Positions 36,173 to 45,003 of a DNA stretch of 64,000 bases are shown here, in pieces (within the stretch, counting starts at the first letter, position 1; each line of letters starts with the position of its first letter). The notes beneath the pieces are model-generated. The model saw only the letters and a program-made list of their open reading frames with translations. It made no database searches and had not been told where the DNA came from. The stretch covers positions 1 through 64,000 of the forward strand of contig JOHN01000039.1 of the NCBI GenBank assembly GCA_000719695.1, in the 5' to 3' direction. Position numbers and translations under genes: made by a program. Origin of the DNA: Streptomyces sp. NRRL F-6131. GTDB taxonomy: Bacteria; Actinomycetota; Actinomycetes; Streptomycetales; Streptomycetaceae.

Positions 36173-39100
36173 ATGAGGAAAACACCCATAAGAGCGTCGA
36201 TATCGGCAGTGGCCTGTCTGCTGCTGGCGTCCGCCCTGCCCGGTCAGGCGGCTGCGGCGGCGCCGCCCTCCGTCTGGGTCGCCGACGGCGCCGACCACGT
36301 CTTCTCGTCCTCGCCGTCGCCCGGGCGTCCGGTGAACGCGGTGACGCTCTTCACCGCGCGCAACGAGGTCCAGGCCGCCCAGATCGCGGTGCGCTCCGGG
36401 CAGGAGCTGACCAGCCTGTCGGTCCGGGCGAGTGACCTCACCGGGCCGGGCGGGGCGGTGATCCCCTCCTCGCGGATCACCGTCCGCCGGGAGTACAACC
36501 ACCCGAACGTCACGACGATCACCAGTGGTCACCAGCAGGAGCCGCCGGCCGGCGGCACCGGCTACTACGACGCGCTCGTCGAGAACGCCATCGAGGATCC
36601 GCTGGCGGCGAACACCACCCAGCCCTACCACTACAGCGTCGCGGTGCCCACCGGCCAGGCGCCCGGCACCTACACAGGAAAGGCCACCGTGGAGAGCTCG
36701 GCCGGCCCGGTGGACGTGCCGGTCTCCGTGACGGTGTACGACGCGGAGGTGCCCCCGGCGAACCGTTCGACGTTCCGGATGAACAACTGGTTCACCTCCG
36801 CCGGCTGGGACTACAGCTGGACGGCGAGTTCCATTCCCGCGCAGTACACCGTCAAGGTGGACGGGAAGGACCAGCCGGTCGAGGCGTTCACCGAGCCGTG
36901 GTGGACGCTGATGGGGAACTTCGCCGAGAACCTCGCCAAGCACCGCAACAACGTCGTGTTCGCGGACTTCCAGGGACTCTCCGTCCCCGACACCGCCTAC
37001 GTGGGTGACAAGTACGAGTTCACCTGGGCGAACTTCGACCGCTTCGTCCAGCTCTTCCAGGACGCCGGCGCGCTCCAGTACATCTACACCCCCCACCTCG
37101 TCGAGGGCAACGGGAAGTACCTGGAGGCGCTCGTCGACGCCGGTTCCGGCGACGGCAAGGTGAAGATGGGGTACCTGACCCCGGGCTCGCCCGAGGCCAC
37201 CCGGTACGTCGACGCCGTGCTCCCCGCGCTGAAGGCCCACCTCGACTCCAAGTGCCTGGACGCCGGGCCGGTCTGCGCCCCCGGCCGCCGGTGGAGCGAC
37301 GCCTTCTACATGAGCGCCGTCGACGAGCCCGGCGGCGGGGACGAGACCGCGTCCGCCGCCTCGGTCTGGCTCTACGAGCGCTACCACAAGTACTTCCCCG
37401 AGGGTCTCTCCAACGAGGCCCACCACGCGGTCGTGCCCGCGACGGACGCCGCCCTCGGCACCATCACCCCGGTCGGCGACAGCCACTACGACGCGAACGC
37501 CGGCTACTACCAGAACCGGCGTCTCGCCGGGAAGGACCTCTGGCTCTACTACTGCACCAATCCCAAGGACGCCCACCTCAACCGGTTCATCAGCTACCCG
37601 CTCTCCGACTCCCGGCTGACGCCGTGGATGGTCTCGGCGGTCGGCGGCAACGGGTTCCTGCACTGGGGCTGGAACATCTGGACGGATCCGGACACCCACG
37701 CGAAGATCGACACCTTCAACGGCACGAACGACGGCGACTTCTACCTGGTGCGCCCGAACAACCGCAACGGCGCCCTCGACGTCTACGACAGCATGCGCAG
37801 CGAGGCCCTGCTGGCGGGCATCCAGGACTACGAACTGCTGAAGCAGCTGGCGGCCGTCAAGCCGGTCCTGGCCCGGGCCCTGACCTCGTCGCTGATCACC
37901 GCCACCACCGAGTTCACCACCTCGGGCGCGGAGATCAGCAGCCGCCACAAGCAGATCCTGGACGCCCTCACCACAGCGGGCCCCGACGCCTCCTACCCGT
38001 TCGTCGACGACTTCTCCTCCGGCACCGACGCCGAGTGGCGGCACATCCGCGGCAGCTGGTCGGTCACCGGGGACCAGGGGTACGTGCAGAGCGACCCGGC
38101 CGCGAACTGGGACACGGTCGCCGGGGTGGCCGGGCGCGCCTACGGTGACGTCGCCGCCTCCGCCGACGTCCGGATCACCGGTGTCAGCAGCGAGGGTGAG
38201 GACACCAACTGGGCGGGTCTGACCGTCCACAGCCAGAACCCGACCGACCGTCAGACCGGTTACCTGGTGGCCCTGCGCAACAACGGCGAGGTGTTCGTCG
38301 AGCGCGGCGGCGCCCTTCTCGGGAAGGCGACGGTGCCCGGGTACACCCCCGGCCAGACGGTCGGCCTGCGGGTCGTCACCAGGGGCTCGGCCCTCGCCGT
38401 GTACGCGGGAGCGACGCGACTGATCTCCCTCACCGACCCGGGCTACCCGGTCGGCACCATCGGCCTCGCCACCGGCGGCGCCTCCGCCCGGTTCGACAAC
38501 GTGCGGCTCAACCCGGGCACCAACCCCGCCGAGGGCGGCGTCGTCACCGCCTCCAGCAGCTACGAGGCCGACGGCTGGGGCCGGAACGCCCTCACGGACG
38601 GCCGCCGCTCGCTGCCCACCGGCACCAACGGCTGGAGCAGCATCGACCACCTGTCCGTCGACCACACCGAGTCGGTGACGGTCGACCTCGGCGCCCGCCG
38701 CCGGATCGGCCGGCTGGACCTCTTCGGCCGTGCCGACGGTGCGAACACCGGTCTGGGCTTCCCGGTCGACTTCACCGTCCAGGTGTCGCCCGACGGCGTC
38801 AACTGGACCACCGTCGCCGACGAGCACGACCGCCCGAGGCCCGACGCGTCCGCGCAGTCCTTCCCGTTCGCGCCCACCGACGTGCGCTACGTCAAGGTCA
38901 CCGGGACCAGGCTGCGCACCGACGCGGCCGGGAACTACCACATGCAGCTGGCCGAGATCGAGGCCGCAGGTGAGAACCTGGCCGCCAACCGGCCGGTGAC
39001 CGCGTCGAGTTCGATCGAGGACTCGGGGTGGAAGCGCACCGCCGCCACCGACGGCGTGCAGAACTCCGCGCAGGGCTACTCGATGGGCTGGAGCAGCCAG

Positions 39101-39427
39101 AAGTCGCCCACGGCGGCGGCCGCCGAATGGATCTCCGTCGACCTGCAGGGCTCGAGCGTCCTCGGCGAGGTCCGGCTCACCCCCCGCACCGACGGTGCGA
39201 ACACCGGTCTGGGCTTCCCGGTCGACTTCACCGTCCAGGTGTCGCCCGACGGCGTCAACTGGACCACCGTCGCCGACGAGCGCGGCCGGCCGCGCCCCGG
39301 CACCGCGGCGCAGGTCTTCTCGTTCGCGGCGACCCCGGCCCGCTACGTGAGGATCACCGGAACCAGGCTGAGCGCCGACCAGTTCGGTGACCACTACATG
39401 CAGCTCGGCGAGATCGGCGTCAGCTGA
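36173..39427 (+). CDS. Secreted DUF4091 glycosidase-like protein with two discoidin domains
   Basis: This 1,084-aa protein has a signal peptide (1-29, ending GQAAAAA). A beta-sandwich follows, then a DUF4091 / GH123-like barrel with the likely acid pair in FYMSAVDEPGGGDE near residue 382, and WLYYCTNPKDAHLNRF near 465. A LamG-like domain (about 610-782) and two F5/8-type C discoidin domains (about 790-932 and 933-1084) complete it. It is probably a cell-wall or host-glycan hydrolase; substrate unknown. GGGGAA precedes the ATG. It converges on the binding-protein gene with a perfect palindrome between. Confidence 0.88.
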   Translation: MRKTPIRASISAVACLLLASALPGQAAAAAPPSVWVADGADHVFSSSPSPGRPVNAVTLFTARNEVQAAQIAVRSGQELTSLSVRASDLTGPGGAVIPSSRITVRREYNHPNVTTITSGHQQEPPAGGTGYYDALVENAIEDPLAANTTQPYHYSVAVPTGQAPGTYTGKATVESSAGPVDVPVSVTVYDAEVPPANRSTFRMNNWFTSAGWDYSWTASSIPAQYTVKVDGKDQPVEAFTEPWWTLMGNFAENLAKHRNNVVFADFQGLSVPDTAYVGDKYEFTWANFDRFVQLFQDAGALQYIYTPHLVEGNGKYLEALVDAGSGDGKVKMGYLTPGSPEATRYVDAVLPALKAHLDSKCLDAGPVCAPGRRWSDAFYMSAVDEPGGGDETASAASVWLYERYHKYFPEGLSNEAHHAVVPATDAALGTITPVGDSHYDANAGYYQNRRLAGKDLWLYYCTNPKDAHLNRFISYPLSDSRLTPWMVSAVGGNGFLHWGWNIWTDPDTHAKIDTFNGTNDGDFYLVRPNNRNGALDVYDSMRSEALLAGIQDYELLKQLAAVKPVLARALTSSLITATTEFTTSGAEISSRHKQILDALTTAGPDASYPFVDDFSSGTDAEWRHIRGSWSVTGDQGYVQSDPAANWDTVAGVAGRAYGDVAASADVRITGVSSEGEDTNWAGLTVHSQNPTDRQTGYLVALRNNGEVFVERGGALLGKATVPGYTPGQTVGLRVVTRGSALAVYAGATRLISLTDPGYPVGTIGLATGGASARFDNVRLNPGTNPAEGGVVTASSSYEADGWGRNALTDGRRSLPTGTNGWSSIDHLSVDHTESVTVDLGARRRIGRLDLFGRADGANTGLGFPVDFTVQVSPDGVNWTTVADEHDRPRPDASAQSFPFAPTDVRYVKVTGTRLRTDAAGNYHMQLAEIEAAGENLAANRPVTASSSIEDSGWKRTAATDGVQNSAQGYSMGWSSQKSPTAAAAEWISVDLQGSSVLGEVRLTPRTDGANTGLGFPVDFTVQVSPDGVNWTTVADERGRPRPGTAAQVFSFAATPARYVRITGTRLSADQFGDHYMQLGEIGVS
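38733..38825 (+). repeat. 93-bp perfect direct repeat, copy 1 (discoidin 1)
   Basis: Identical base for base with 39189-39281, 456 bp downstream. It encodes DGANTGLGFPVDFTVQVSPD followed by GVNWTTVADE. The surrounding discoidin sequence has diverged. Confidence 0.95.
39189..39281 (+). repeat. 93-bp perfect direct repeat, copy 2 (discoidin 2)
   Basis: This is the second copy of the 93-bp identical block, in the last discoidin domain of the same gene. It indicates recent gene conversion between the two domains. Confidence 0.95.
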
Positions 39428-39490
39428 CCCGTGTCCCCCCGGGCCGACCCGTGCCGCCACTGGAGGCACGGGCACGGGAGAGGGGAAACG

Positions 39491-39532
39491 CCCCGGGGGC
39501 GGTCCGCCGGCGCCGGCGGACCGCCCCCGGGG
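39491..39532. terminator. 42-bp perfect palindrome, bidirectional terminator
   Basis: Arms of 21 bp (CCCCGGGGGCGGTCCGCCGG plus C, and its exact reverse complement) have no spacer between them. It sits between the convergent DUF4091 and binding-protein genes. A smaller hairpin (CCCGTGCC / GGCACGGG, 39448-39472) precedes it. Confidence 0.9.
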
Positions 39533-39544
39533 GGCGTGCGGGGG

Positions 39545-40576
39545 TTACGGGAGGTAGGTGTTGGTGAAGGCGTCGGCGGGGGTGACGGGCTTGTCGATGA
39601 GGCCGGCCTCCTTCATGAAGGCGGCCATCTTGTCCCAGGTGGCCGGGTCGTTGAGGCCGGGCTTGCCGGAGGCGGGGGTCTGCAGGAGGGGGATGGTGGC
39701 CTTGAGGACGGCGAGGGCGGAGTCCTGCTGCTTCTGGTCGTTCATGCCCGGGATGTAGCTCTTGCTGATCGAGACCGCCTCGTCGGGGTGTTCGACGGTG
39801 TACTGCACGCCGCGCAGGGTGGCGGCGACGAACTTGCGGATGTCGTCGCCGCGCTGGTCCAGGGTGGCCTTGGTGGCGCCGAGGCCGGCCGCGACCAGGG
39901 GGAGCGCGGAGGCGCCGCCGGTGCCCTCGACGGGGCGGACGGCGAGGCCGGCCTGCTGGAACTGGACGGCGTCGTTGTTGAGGTAGCCCATCACGGCGTC
40001 GACCTTCTTGCCGACCAGGGCCGCCTGCTGGGTGAAGCCGATGTGCTGGACGTCGACGTCCTTGGTGGTGAGTCCGCCGGCCTTCAGCTGGGCCAGCAGA
40101 CCGAAGTAGGTCTCGCCGTAGGGGCCGGGGGTGCCGACGCTGTGGCCGCGCAGGTCGGCGACGGTGTGGATCGGGGAGTCCTGCGGCACCAGCATCGCCA
40201 CCGGGTAGGTGTGGTAGAGGGTGGCGATGTCCACGACCGGCACGTCCTTGGCCCGGGCCTGGAGCATCTCGTCGCCGCCGGCGAAGACCACGTCCTCCTG
40301 GCCGCCGGTCATGGCGCCGAACAGGTCGTCGGTGAAGCTGTGGTGACGAAGCGTCACCTTGACCCCGGCCTCCTTGTAGAAGCCCTTGCTCTCCGCCACG
40401 TAGAAGGGGGCGAACTGGATGTTCGGGATGTAGGTGAGGCCGACGGTCACGGCGCCGCCGGACTTGCCGTCCGAGGACTTGGCGGCGGTCGGGTCGGAGG
40501 CGCAGGCCGAGAGCGTGGCGCTGCCCGCGAGGAGGAGGGCGAGCGCCCCGGCGGTGCGGGCGGTGGTCTTGGGCAT
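39545..40576 (-). CDS. ABC substrate-binding lipoprotein, ThiY/NMT1-like
   Basis: This 343-aa protein has a lipoprotein signal with lipobox LSAC near residues 22-25. An NMT1/THI5-type periplasmic-binding fold follows: VGLTYIPNIQFAPFYVAESKG, FAGGDEMLQARA, GTPGPYGETYF and MGYLNNDAVQFQQAGL. This family binds pyrimidine thiamin precursors or related compounds. It is the last gene of a leftward set, after the permease. No ATPase gene is nearby, so it may share one encoded elsewhere. Confidence 0.85.
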   Translation of the reverse strand: MPKTTARTAGALALLLAGSATLSACASDPTAAKSSDGKSGGAVTVGLTYIPNIQFAPFYVAESKGFYKEAGVKVTLRHHSFTDDLFGAMTGGQEDVVFAGGDEMLQARAKDVPVVDIATLYHTYPVAMLVPQDSPIHTVADLRGHSVGTPGPYGETYFGLLAQLKAGGLTTKDVDVQHIGFTQQAALVGKKVDAVMGYLNNDAVQFQQAGLAVRPVEGTGGASALPLVAAGLGATKATLDQRGDDIRKFVAATLRGVQYTVEHPDEAVSISKSYIPGMNDQKQQDSALAVLKATIPLLQTPASGKPGLNDPATWDKMAAFMKEAGLIDKPVTPADAFTNTYLP

Positions 40577-40610
40577 GCGGCAGTCCTTGTTCGTAGGGTG
40601 TGGGCAGAAC

Positions 40611-40649
40611 GGGAACAGGAAGCGGGAACAGGAAGCGGGAACAGGAAGC
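40611..40649. repeat. 13-bp tandem repeat, three units
   Basis: GGGAACAGGAAGC occurs three times head to tail at 40611, 40624 and 40637, followed by two degenerate partial units. It lies in the 124-bp gap between the permease stop and the binding-protein start, so it is in their shared transcript. Confidence 0.9.
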
Positions 40650-40700
40650 GGGAACGGCGACGGGAACGGCCGCGGCGACAGGATCGGTGCGGGGCCGGGC

Positions 40701-41609
40701 TCAGCGGTCCACGGTCAGCTCGACCAGGCGGACGGTTCCGTAGGTGGCGGCGGCCAGCAGGGTGAGGGTGAGCAGCGAGACGAACAGGCCGGTGGAGTCG
40801 GCCTGGCCGCGCTGGACGGCCAGTAGCTGGCCGAGGCCCTCGCCGCCCATCACGAACTCGCCGACCACCGCGCCGGTGATCGAGAGCGTGCACCCGGTGC
40901 GCACCCCGGCGAGGATGCTCGGCAGCGCCAGCGGGAACTCGATGTGGCGCAGCATGCCCCACCGGCCGACGCCGTCGACCCGGGCGGCGTTGAGCACCTC
41001 GGCGTCGAGTTCGCGCAGGCCGAGCATGGTGTTGACCAGCATCGGGAAGAAGACCAGCAGCGCGCAGAGGATGGCGATCGGCAGCAGCCCGTACCCGATC
41101 CACAGGGCGAGCAGCGGGGCGAGCGCCACCGCCGGGACGGCCTGGGAGGCGGCGAGGTAGGGCTGCAGGGCGCGGGCGGCGACGGTGCTGCGGGCCATCA
41201 GGTAGCCGAGCGGCAGGGCCGCCGCGATGCCCAGGCCGCTGCCGGCGGCGCTCTCCACGACGGTCTGCCAGGCGTAGCCGAGCAGTCCGCCGTCGGTGAT
41301 CGCGTCGACGAAGGCCTGGGCGACGGTGCCGGGGGAGGGCAGGAAGAACGCCGAGACGGCCTTGGTCCGGGTGACGACGTCCCAGGTGCCCACCAGGACC
41401 AGGCCGAACACCAGCGGCGGCAGCACCGTCGCCAGTCGGCCGCCGGCGCGCGCGGACCGGCCGGCGGCGGTCCGGGGCACCGGGGTGGTGGCCGCTGCCG
41501 GAGGTGTCCGGTGGGCGGTCTTCAGCTCTGACACGGAAGCTCCGTTCGTCTCCCCGTACGCAGGGTGGGTGGTTCTGGCGCCGGGCTGCGGCCGGCTCGG
41601 TGCGCTCAT
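40701..41609 (-). CDS. ABC transporter permease (ThiX/SsuC-like)
   Basis: This 302-aa protein has six predicted membrane helices and the BPD_transp_1 EAA-like loop: ELDAEVLNAARVDGVGRWGMLRHIEFPLALPSI near residues 190-220 (read in pieces). It is followed by TGAVVGEFVMGGEGLG. It is typical of permeases for nitrate, sulfonate or thiamin-precursor uptake. The ATG overlaps the MFS stop (ATGA), so it is in one operon with the MFS, LLM and binding-protein genes. No ATPase is encoded in the set. Confidence 0.88.
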   Translation of the reverse strand: MSAPSRPQPGARTTHPAYGETNGASVSELKTAHRTPPAAATTPVPRTAAGRSARAGGRLATVLPPLVFGLVLVGTWDVVTRTKAVSAFFLPSPGTVAQAFVDAITDGGLLGYAWQTVVESAAGSGLGIAAALPLGYLMARSTVAARALQPYLAASQAVPAVALAPLLALWIGYGLLPIAILCALLVFFPMLVNTMLGLRELDAEVLNAARVDGVGRWGMLRHIEFPLALPSILAGVRTGCTLSITGAVVGEFVMGGEGLGQLLAVQRGQADSTGLFVSLLTLTLLAAATYGTVRLVELTVDR

Positions 41610-42886
41610 CGGGCCGCGTGGTGCAGCAGGAGGGTGACGGCCAGGACCGCCGCGGCGCCCGCGGCGAGCGCGAGCCAGCCCGTGCCGGTGCCGGTGGCCG
41701 TCACGACCGCGATGCCCAGCGGTGGCCCGACGGCCGTCCCCGTGCTCCAGGCCAGCGAGGACAGTGCACTGCCCCGGCCGAGCGAGGCGGGGCCCGAGAA
41801 CCGTACCAGCAGCGGGAAGAACGCCGAGGAGTAGGCGATTTCGCCGATCGCGAAGAGCGCGGCGAAGGCGGCCAGCAGGGCGGTCCTGGTGGCGCCGTCG
41901 GTGGCCGTCGCGAGGGCACCCGCACCGAACGCGGCGCACCACAGCAGGGGTGCCGCGATCAGCGCGGCCTCCTCGGCCAGGCCTTCCAGGCGGCGGGCGA
42001 CGGGGTGCTGGAGCAGCAGCAGGACGAGGGCGTTGCCGGCGGTGACCGCGCTGACGCCGGCCAGGCCGATGCCCATGCCGTGGTGCAGCAACAGCGGGAC
42101 GGTCGCCTCGATCTGGGTGAAGCCGGCGGTCGCGAAGAGTGCCTGGGCGAGCATCAGCAGGGCGATCGGACGGCTGCGCAGCAGGGCCCGGTAGCCCTGG
42201 GGGTCCGGTTCCGGGTCCGGGGCCGGTTCCGGGCCCGTGGCGCCACTGTCGGCCCCGGAGGGCCCGGCGGTCGTGGCGGTCCCGGCGGTCCCGGCCGGCC
42301 GGCGGCGGTGGATCAGCAGGAAGAGCGCGGCGAGCGGGACCGAGGCGGCGGCCGCCGCCTCGTACAGCCAGGGCAGGGTGCCGGCCGGGCGCCCGGCGGC
42401 GAGCAGCAGCCCGCCGCCGGTGGCGCCCAGGCCCATGCCGGCGTTGGTCATCACATGGCGCAGCACGAAGGCGCGGCGCTGCAGCGCGGCCGGCACCAGG
42501 GCGGTGACCACCCCGGTGATGGCCGCGTACTGCAGGCCGTAGCCGACGCCCGCGAGCAGGCCGGCGGCCGTCACGGGCAGGCTGCCGCCGGCGACGCCGA
42601 GCAGCGCGTACGACAGGACCAGCGAGGTGGTGCCGACCGCGCCGACCGCCGCCGCGCTGCCCCGGTCGGCCCGGGGGCCGCCGAGGACCGCGGCGGCGCA
42701 CCCGGCGGCCGCCATGGCCACGAAGTAGGTGCCGGCGCCGGTTCCGCCCAACCCGAGCTGGTCGCTGATGTAGATGCTGGTCAGCGGGAAGACCAGGCCG
42801 ATGCCGGCGCTGGACGCCAGCAGGGCGGCCATCAGGCCGTGGAACCCGGCGCCGGGACGCCCGTCCGGCTGCCCGGCTCCGCTCAT
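41606..42886 (-). CDS. Major facilitator superfamily transporter
   Basis: This 426-aa protein has about 12 hydrophobic segments split by a charged central loop (RRRPAGTAGTATTAG...EPDPQGYRALLR). The first helix pair SAGIGLVFPLTSIYISDQLG is typical of drug-efflux MFS proteins. The start is the ATG at 42886, which overlaps the LLM gene stop (ATGA). It could export a product or substrate handled by the LLM enzyme. Substrate unknown. Confidence 0.85.
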   Translation of the reverse strand: MSGAGQPDGRPGAGFHGLMAALLASSAGIGLVFPLTSIYISDQLGLGGTGAGTYFVAMAAAGCAAAVLGGPRADRGSAAAVGAVGTTSLVLSYALLGVAGGSLPVTAAGLLAGVGYGLQYAAITGVVTALVPAALQRRAFVLRHVMTNAGMGLGATGGGLLLAAGRPAGTLPWLYEAAAAASVPLAALFLLIHRRRPAGTAGTATTAGPSGADSGATGPEPAPDPEPDPQGYRALLRSRPIALLMLAQALFATAGFTQIEATVPLLLHHGMGIGLAGVSAVTAGNALVLLLLQHPVARRLEGLAEEAALIAAPLLWCAAFGAGALATATDGATRTALLAAFAALFAIGEIAYSSAFFPLLVRFSGPASLGRGSALSSLAWSTGTAVGPPLGIAVVTATGTGTGWLALAAGAAAVLAVTLLLHHAAR

Positions 42887-43695
42887 CGGCCGGCCAGGCC
42901 GTCGCGCAGGGCGAGCAGCTCGCGGACGGGGGCGAGATCGAACGGGCCGGGGACGGAGACGATGATCTCGGTGGCGCCGGCCGCCGCGAAGGCCTCGGCG
43001 AGGCCGGTCTGCGGGGCGTCGATCATCACGGTGCGGCCGATCTCGCGCGGGTCGCGGCCGACCTCGGCGCACCAGTCGTCGAGCACCCCGCTGCGGCGGG
43101 CGAACTCGGCGACCGGGTCGGTGGAGTCCCAGCCGTACCAGTTCCACAGGTCGGCGTAGCGGGCCACGGCCTGGAGGGTCCGCTTCTCGCCGCCGCCGCC
43201 GATCAGGACGGGCAGCGGCCCGGCGGGCGCCGGGTTGAGCTTGGCGAGGCGGTCGCGGATCGCGGTGACGGCCTCCTCGAAGGCGTCGATCCGGCCGCCG
43301 GGGCCGGGGAAGGGGTAGCCGTACTCGCGGTGCTCCTGCTCGAACCAGCCGGCGCCGAGGCCGAGGACCACCCGGCCGCCGCTGAGCAGGTCGACGGTGC
43401 GGGCCTGGTCGGCGAGCAGGTGGGGGTTGCGGTAGGCGGTGCAGGTCACCAGGGTGCCGATGGTGGCCCGGCTGGTCTCGACGGCCATGGCGGCCATCAG
43501 CGACCAGCACTCGTAGTGGCGGCCGTCGGGGTCGCCGGTCTGCGGCATGAAGTGGTCCCAGGTCCACAGCGAGTCGACGCCGAGCTCGTCGGCGGCGCGC
43601 CAGGCGGCCCGGAGGTCGGCCAGGTCGCAGTGCTGGGGGTGGAGCTGGGCGCCGATCCGCAGGGCGGGGCGGGTGGCGGCGGGGGTGGTGCTCAT
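42883..43695 (-). CDS. LLM-class (F420- or FMN-dependent) oxidoreductase
   Basis: This 270-aa protein has the luciferase-like TIM barrel: LRIGAQLHPQHCDLADLRA, SLWTWDHFMPQTG, TLVTCTAYRNPHLLADQART, VVLGLGAGWFEQEHREYG and PVLIGGGGEKRTL. These motifs are usual for actinobacterial F420-dependent members. It is the first gene of the four-gene run that ends with the ThiY-like binding protein. Substrate unknown. Confidence 0.9.
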   Translation of the reverse strand: MSTTPAATRPALRIGAQLHPQHCDLADLRAAWRAADELGVDSLWTWDHFMPQTGDPDGRHYECWSLMAAMAVETSRATIGTLVTCTAYRNPHLLADQARTVDLLSGGRVVLGLGAGWFEQEHREYGYPFPGPGGRIDAFEEAVTAIRDRLAKLNPAPAGPLPVLIGGGGEKRTLQAVARYADLWNWYGWDSTDPVAEFARRSGVLDDWCAEVGRDPREIGRTVMIDAPQTGLAEAFAAAGATEIIVSVPGPFDLAPVRELLALRDGLAGR

Positions 43696-43803
43696 GGGGG
43701 TCTCCTGGTGGTGCGTGTGCGGGTGGGTGTCCGACGCCTGGAGGGCGTCCGACGAGGTGTCAGGAGGGTGGTGGGAAAACGCGACGGGGGGAGGGGCCGG
43801 GGG

Positions 43804-44823
43804 TCAGCGGGGCTCGACGAAGACCCGGAAGACCGGCGAGCCGGAGCTCTCGGTCAGCGCCTTGTCCACGTCCGCCAGTTCGTGGCGCGAGGTGACCAGC
43901 GGAGCCAGCCGCTCGGCGAGCGCGCCGCTGCGCAGCAGGGCGGCGGCGGCCCGCCAGTCGGCGGGCTCCTGGCTGTAGGAGCCGGTGACGGTGAGCTGGC
44001 GGCGGTGCACCTCGTAGCCGGGCAGGACGGCGTCGGGGGTGTCGTGGGAGCCGCCGAAGAGGACCAGCCGGGCCCCGTCGGCCGCGGCGCGGAAGCCGGC
44101 GGCGATCGCCTCGCGGGACGCGATGGTGACGAACACCACGTCGGCCTTGGGGAGTTCCGCGACCTCCTCGGGCGTCACGGCGTGGTCGGCGCCGGCCGCC
44201 AGGGCCGCGGTGCGGCGGGTCTCGTCGGTCTCGACGACGGTGACCGAGCGGGCCTGGTGGTGCTGGGCGAGCAGCTGGTGCAGCCGGCCCATGAAGCCGC
44301 CGCCGATCACCGCGACCCGGTCGCCGGGCTGGAAGGAGCCGCGCCGGAACGAGTGCACGACACAGGCCAGCGGCTCGCCCATGGCGGCGTGCAGCGGATC
44401 GGCGTCGCCGACCGGCCAGGCGTGGGCGGCCGGGACCCGGACGTACTCGGCGAGCCCGGCACCCATGCTGATGCTGCCGTCCGGGAGCAGGCTGCCCTGC
44501 GGCGAGGCGCAGATGGCGCTGTTGCCGGAGCGGCAGTGGCGGCAGGTGCCGCAGCGGGTCAGCAGGTCCACGGTGACCAGGTCGCCGACGGCGGGGGCGT
44601 CCTCCAGGGCGGCGGCGCGCGCACCGACCTGCTCGATCCGGCCGGAGACCTCGTGGCCGGCGGCCACGGGGTAGACGGGCATGGCACCGGTGTAGAGCTT
44701 GGCCTCCATGGTGCACAGGCCGCAGGCGGCGATCTTGACGAGCACGTCGTCCTCGCCGATCTCGGGGCGCGGGGTCTCGCGGATCTCGACGGAGCCGGGG
44801 GAGGTCACCAGGGCTATGCGCAT
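43804..44823 (-). CDS. Zinc-dependent alcohol dehydrogenase, sorbitol-dehydrogenase-like
   Basis: This 339-aa medium-chain dehydrogenase has the catalytic-zinc region AACGLCTMEAKLY and AGHEVSGRIEQVG, the structural-zinc cysteines CGTCRHCRSGNSAIC, and the NAD(P) motif VAVIGGGFMGRLH near residue 175. The ATG at 44823 is chosen for the family N-terminus and the AAAGGA upstream. It lies 108 bp before the LLM gene in the same direction. It might act on the phosphonate pathway's polyols, but it is outside the phosphonate operon and divergent from it. Confidence 0.88.
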   Translation of the reverse strand: MRIALVTSPGSVEIRETPRPEIGEDDVLVKIAACGLCTMEAKLYTGAMPVYPVAAGHEVSGRIEQVGARAAALEDAPAVGDLVTVDLLTRCGTCRHCRSGNSAICASPQGSLLPDGSISMGAGLAEYVRVPAAHAWPVGDADPLHAAMGEPLACVVHSFRRGSFQPGDRVAVIGGGFMGRLHQLLAQHHQARSVTVVETDETRRTAALAAGADHAVTPEEVAELPKADVVFVTIASREAIAAGFRAAADGARLVLFGGSHDTPDAVLPGYEVHRRQLTVTGSYSQEPADWRAAAALLRSGALAERLAPLVTSRHELADVDKALTESSGSPVFRVFVEPR

Positions 44824-45003
44824 CGGTCGTTCCTTTCGCGGTGCTGTGGTGCTGCGGTGCGGTGCTGCTGGAGCGCGTTGACGCCAGGCTGCTGGAACGC
44901 GTCGACGCTGCCGGGGCACGGGTGGTGCCCCGACGGGTCCGGGCGGTCGGGTGGACCGTCGGACGGCGGGGGTCGGCGGGGCCGGCCTCTCGAGGGAGGC
45001 GGC

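Noticed and set aside
36098..39475. An 1,125-codon leftward frame opposite the DUF4091 gene
   Set aside because: Shadow of the real gene; no recognisable domain and it runs over the real gene's signal peptide and terminator side.
39545..43800. TPP riboswitch upstream of the ThiY-like set
   Set aside because: Neither the CTGAGA nor the other conserved THI-box segments are visible upstream of the LLM, permease or binding-protein genes.
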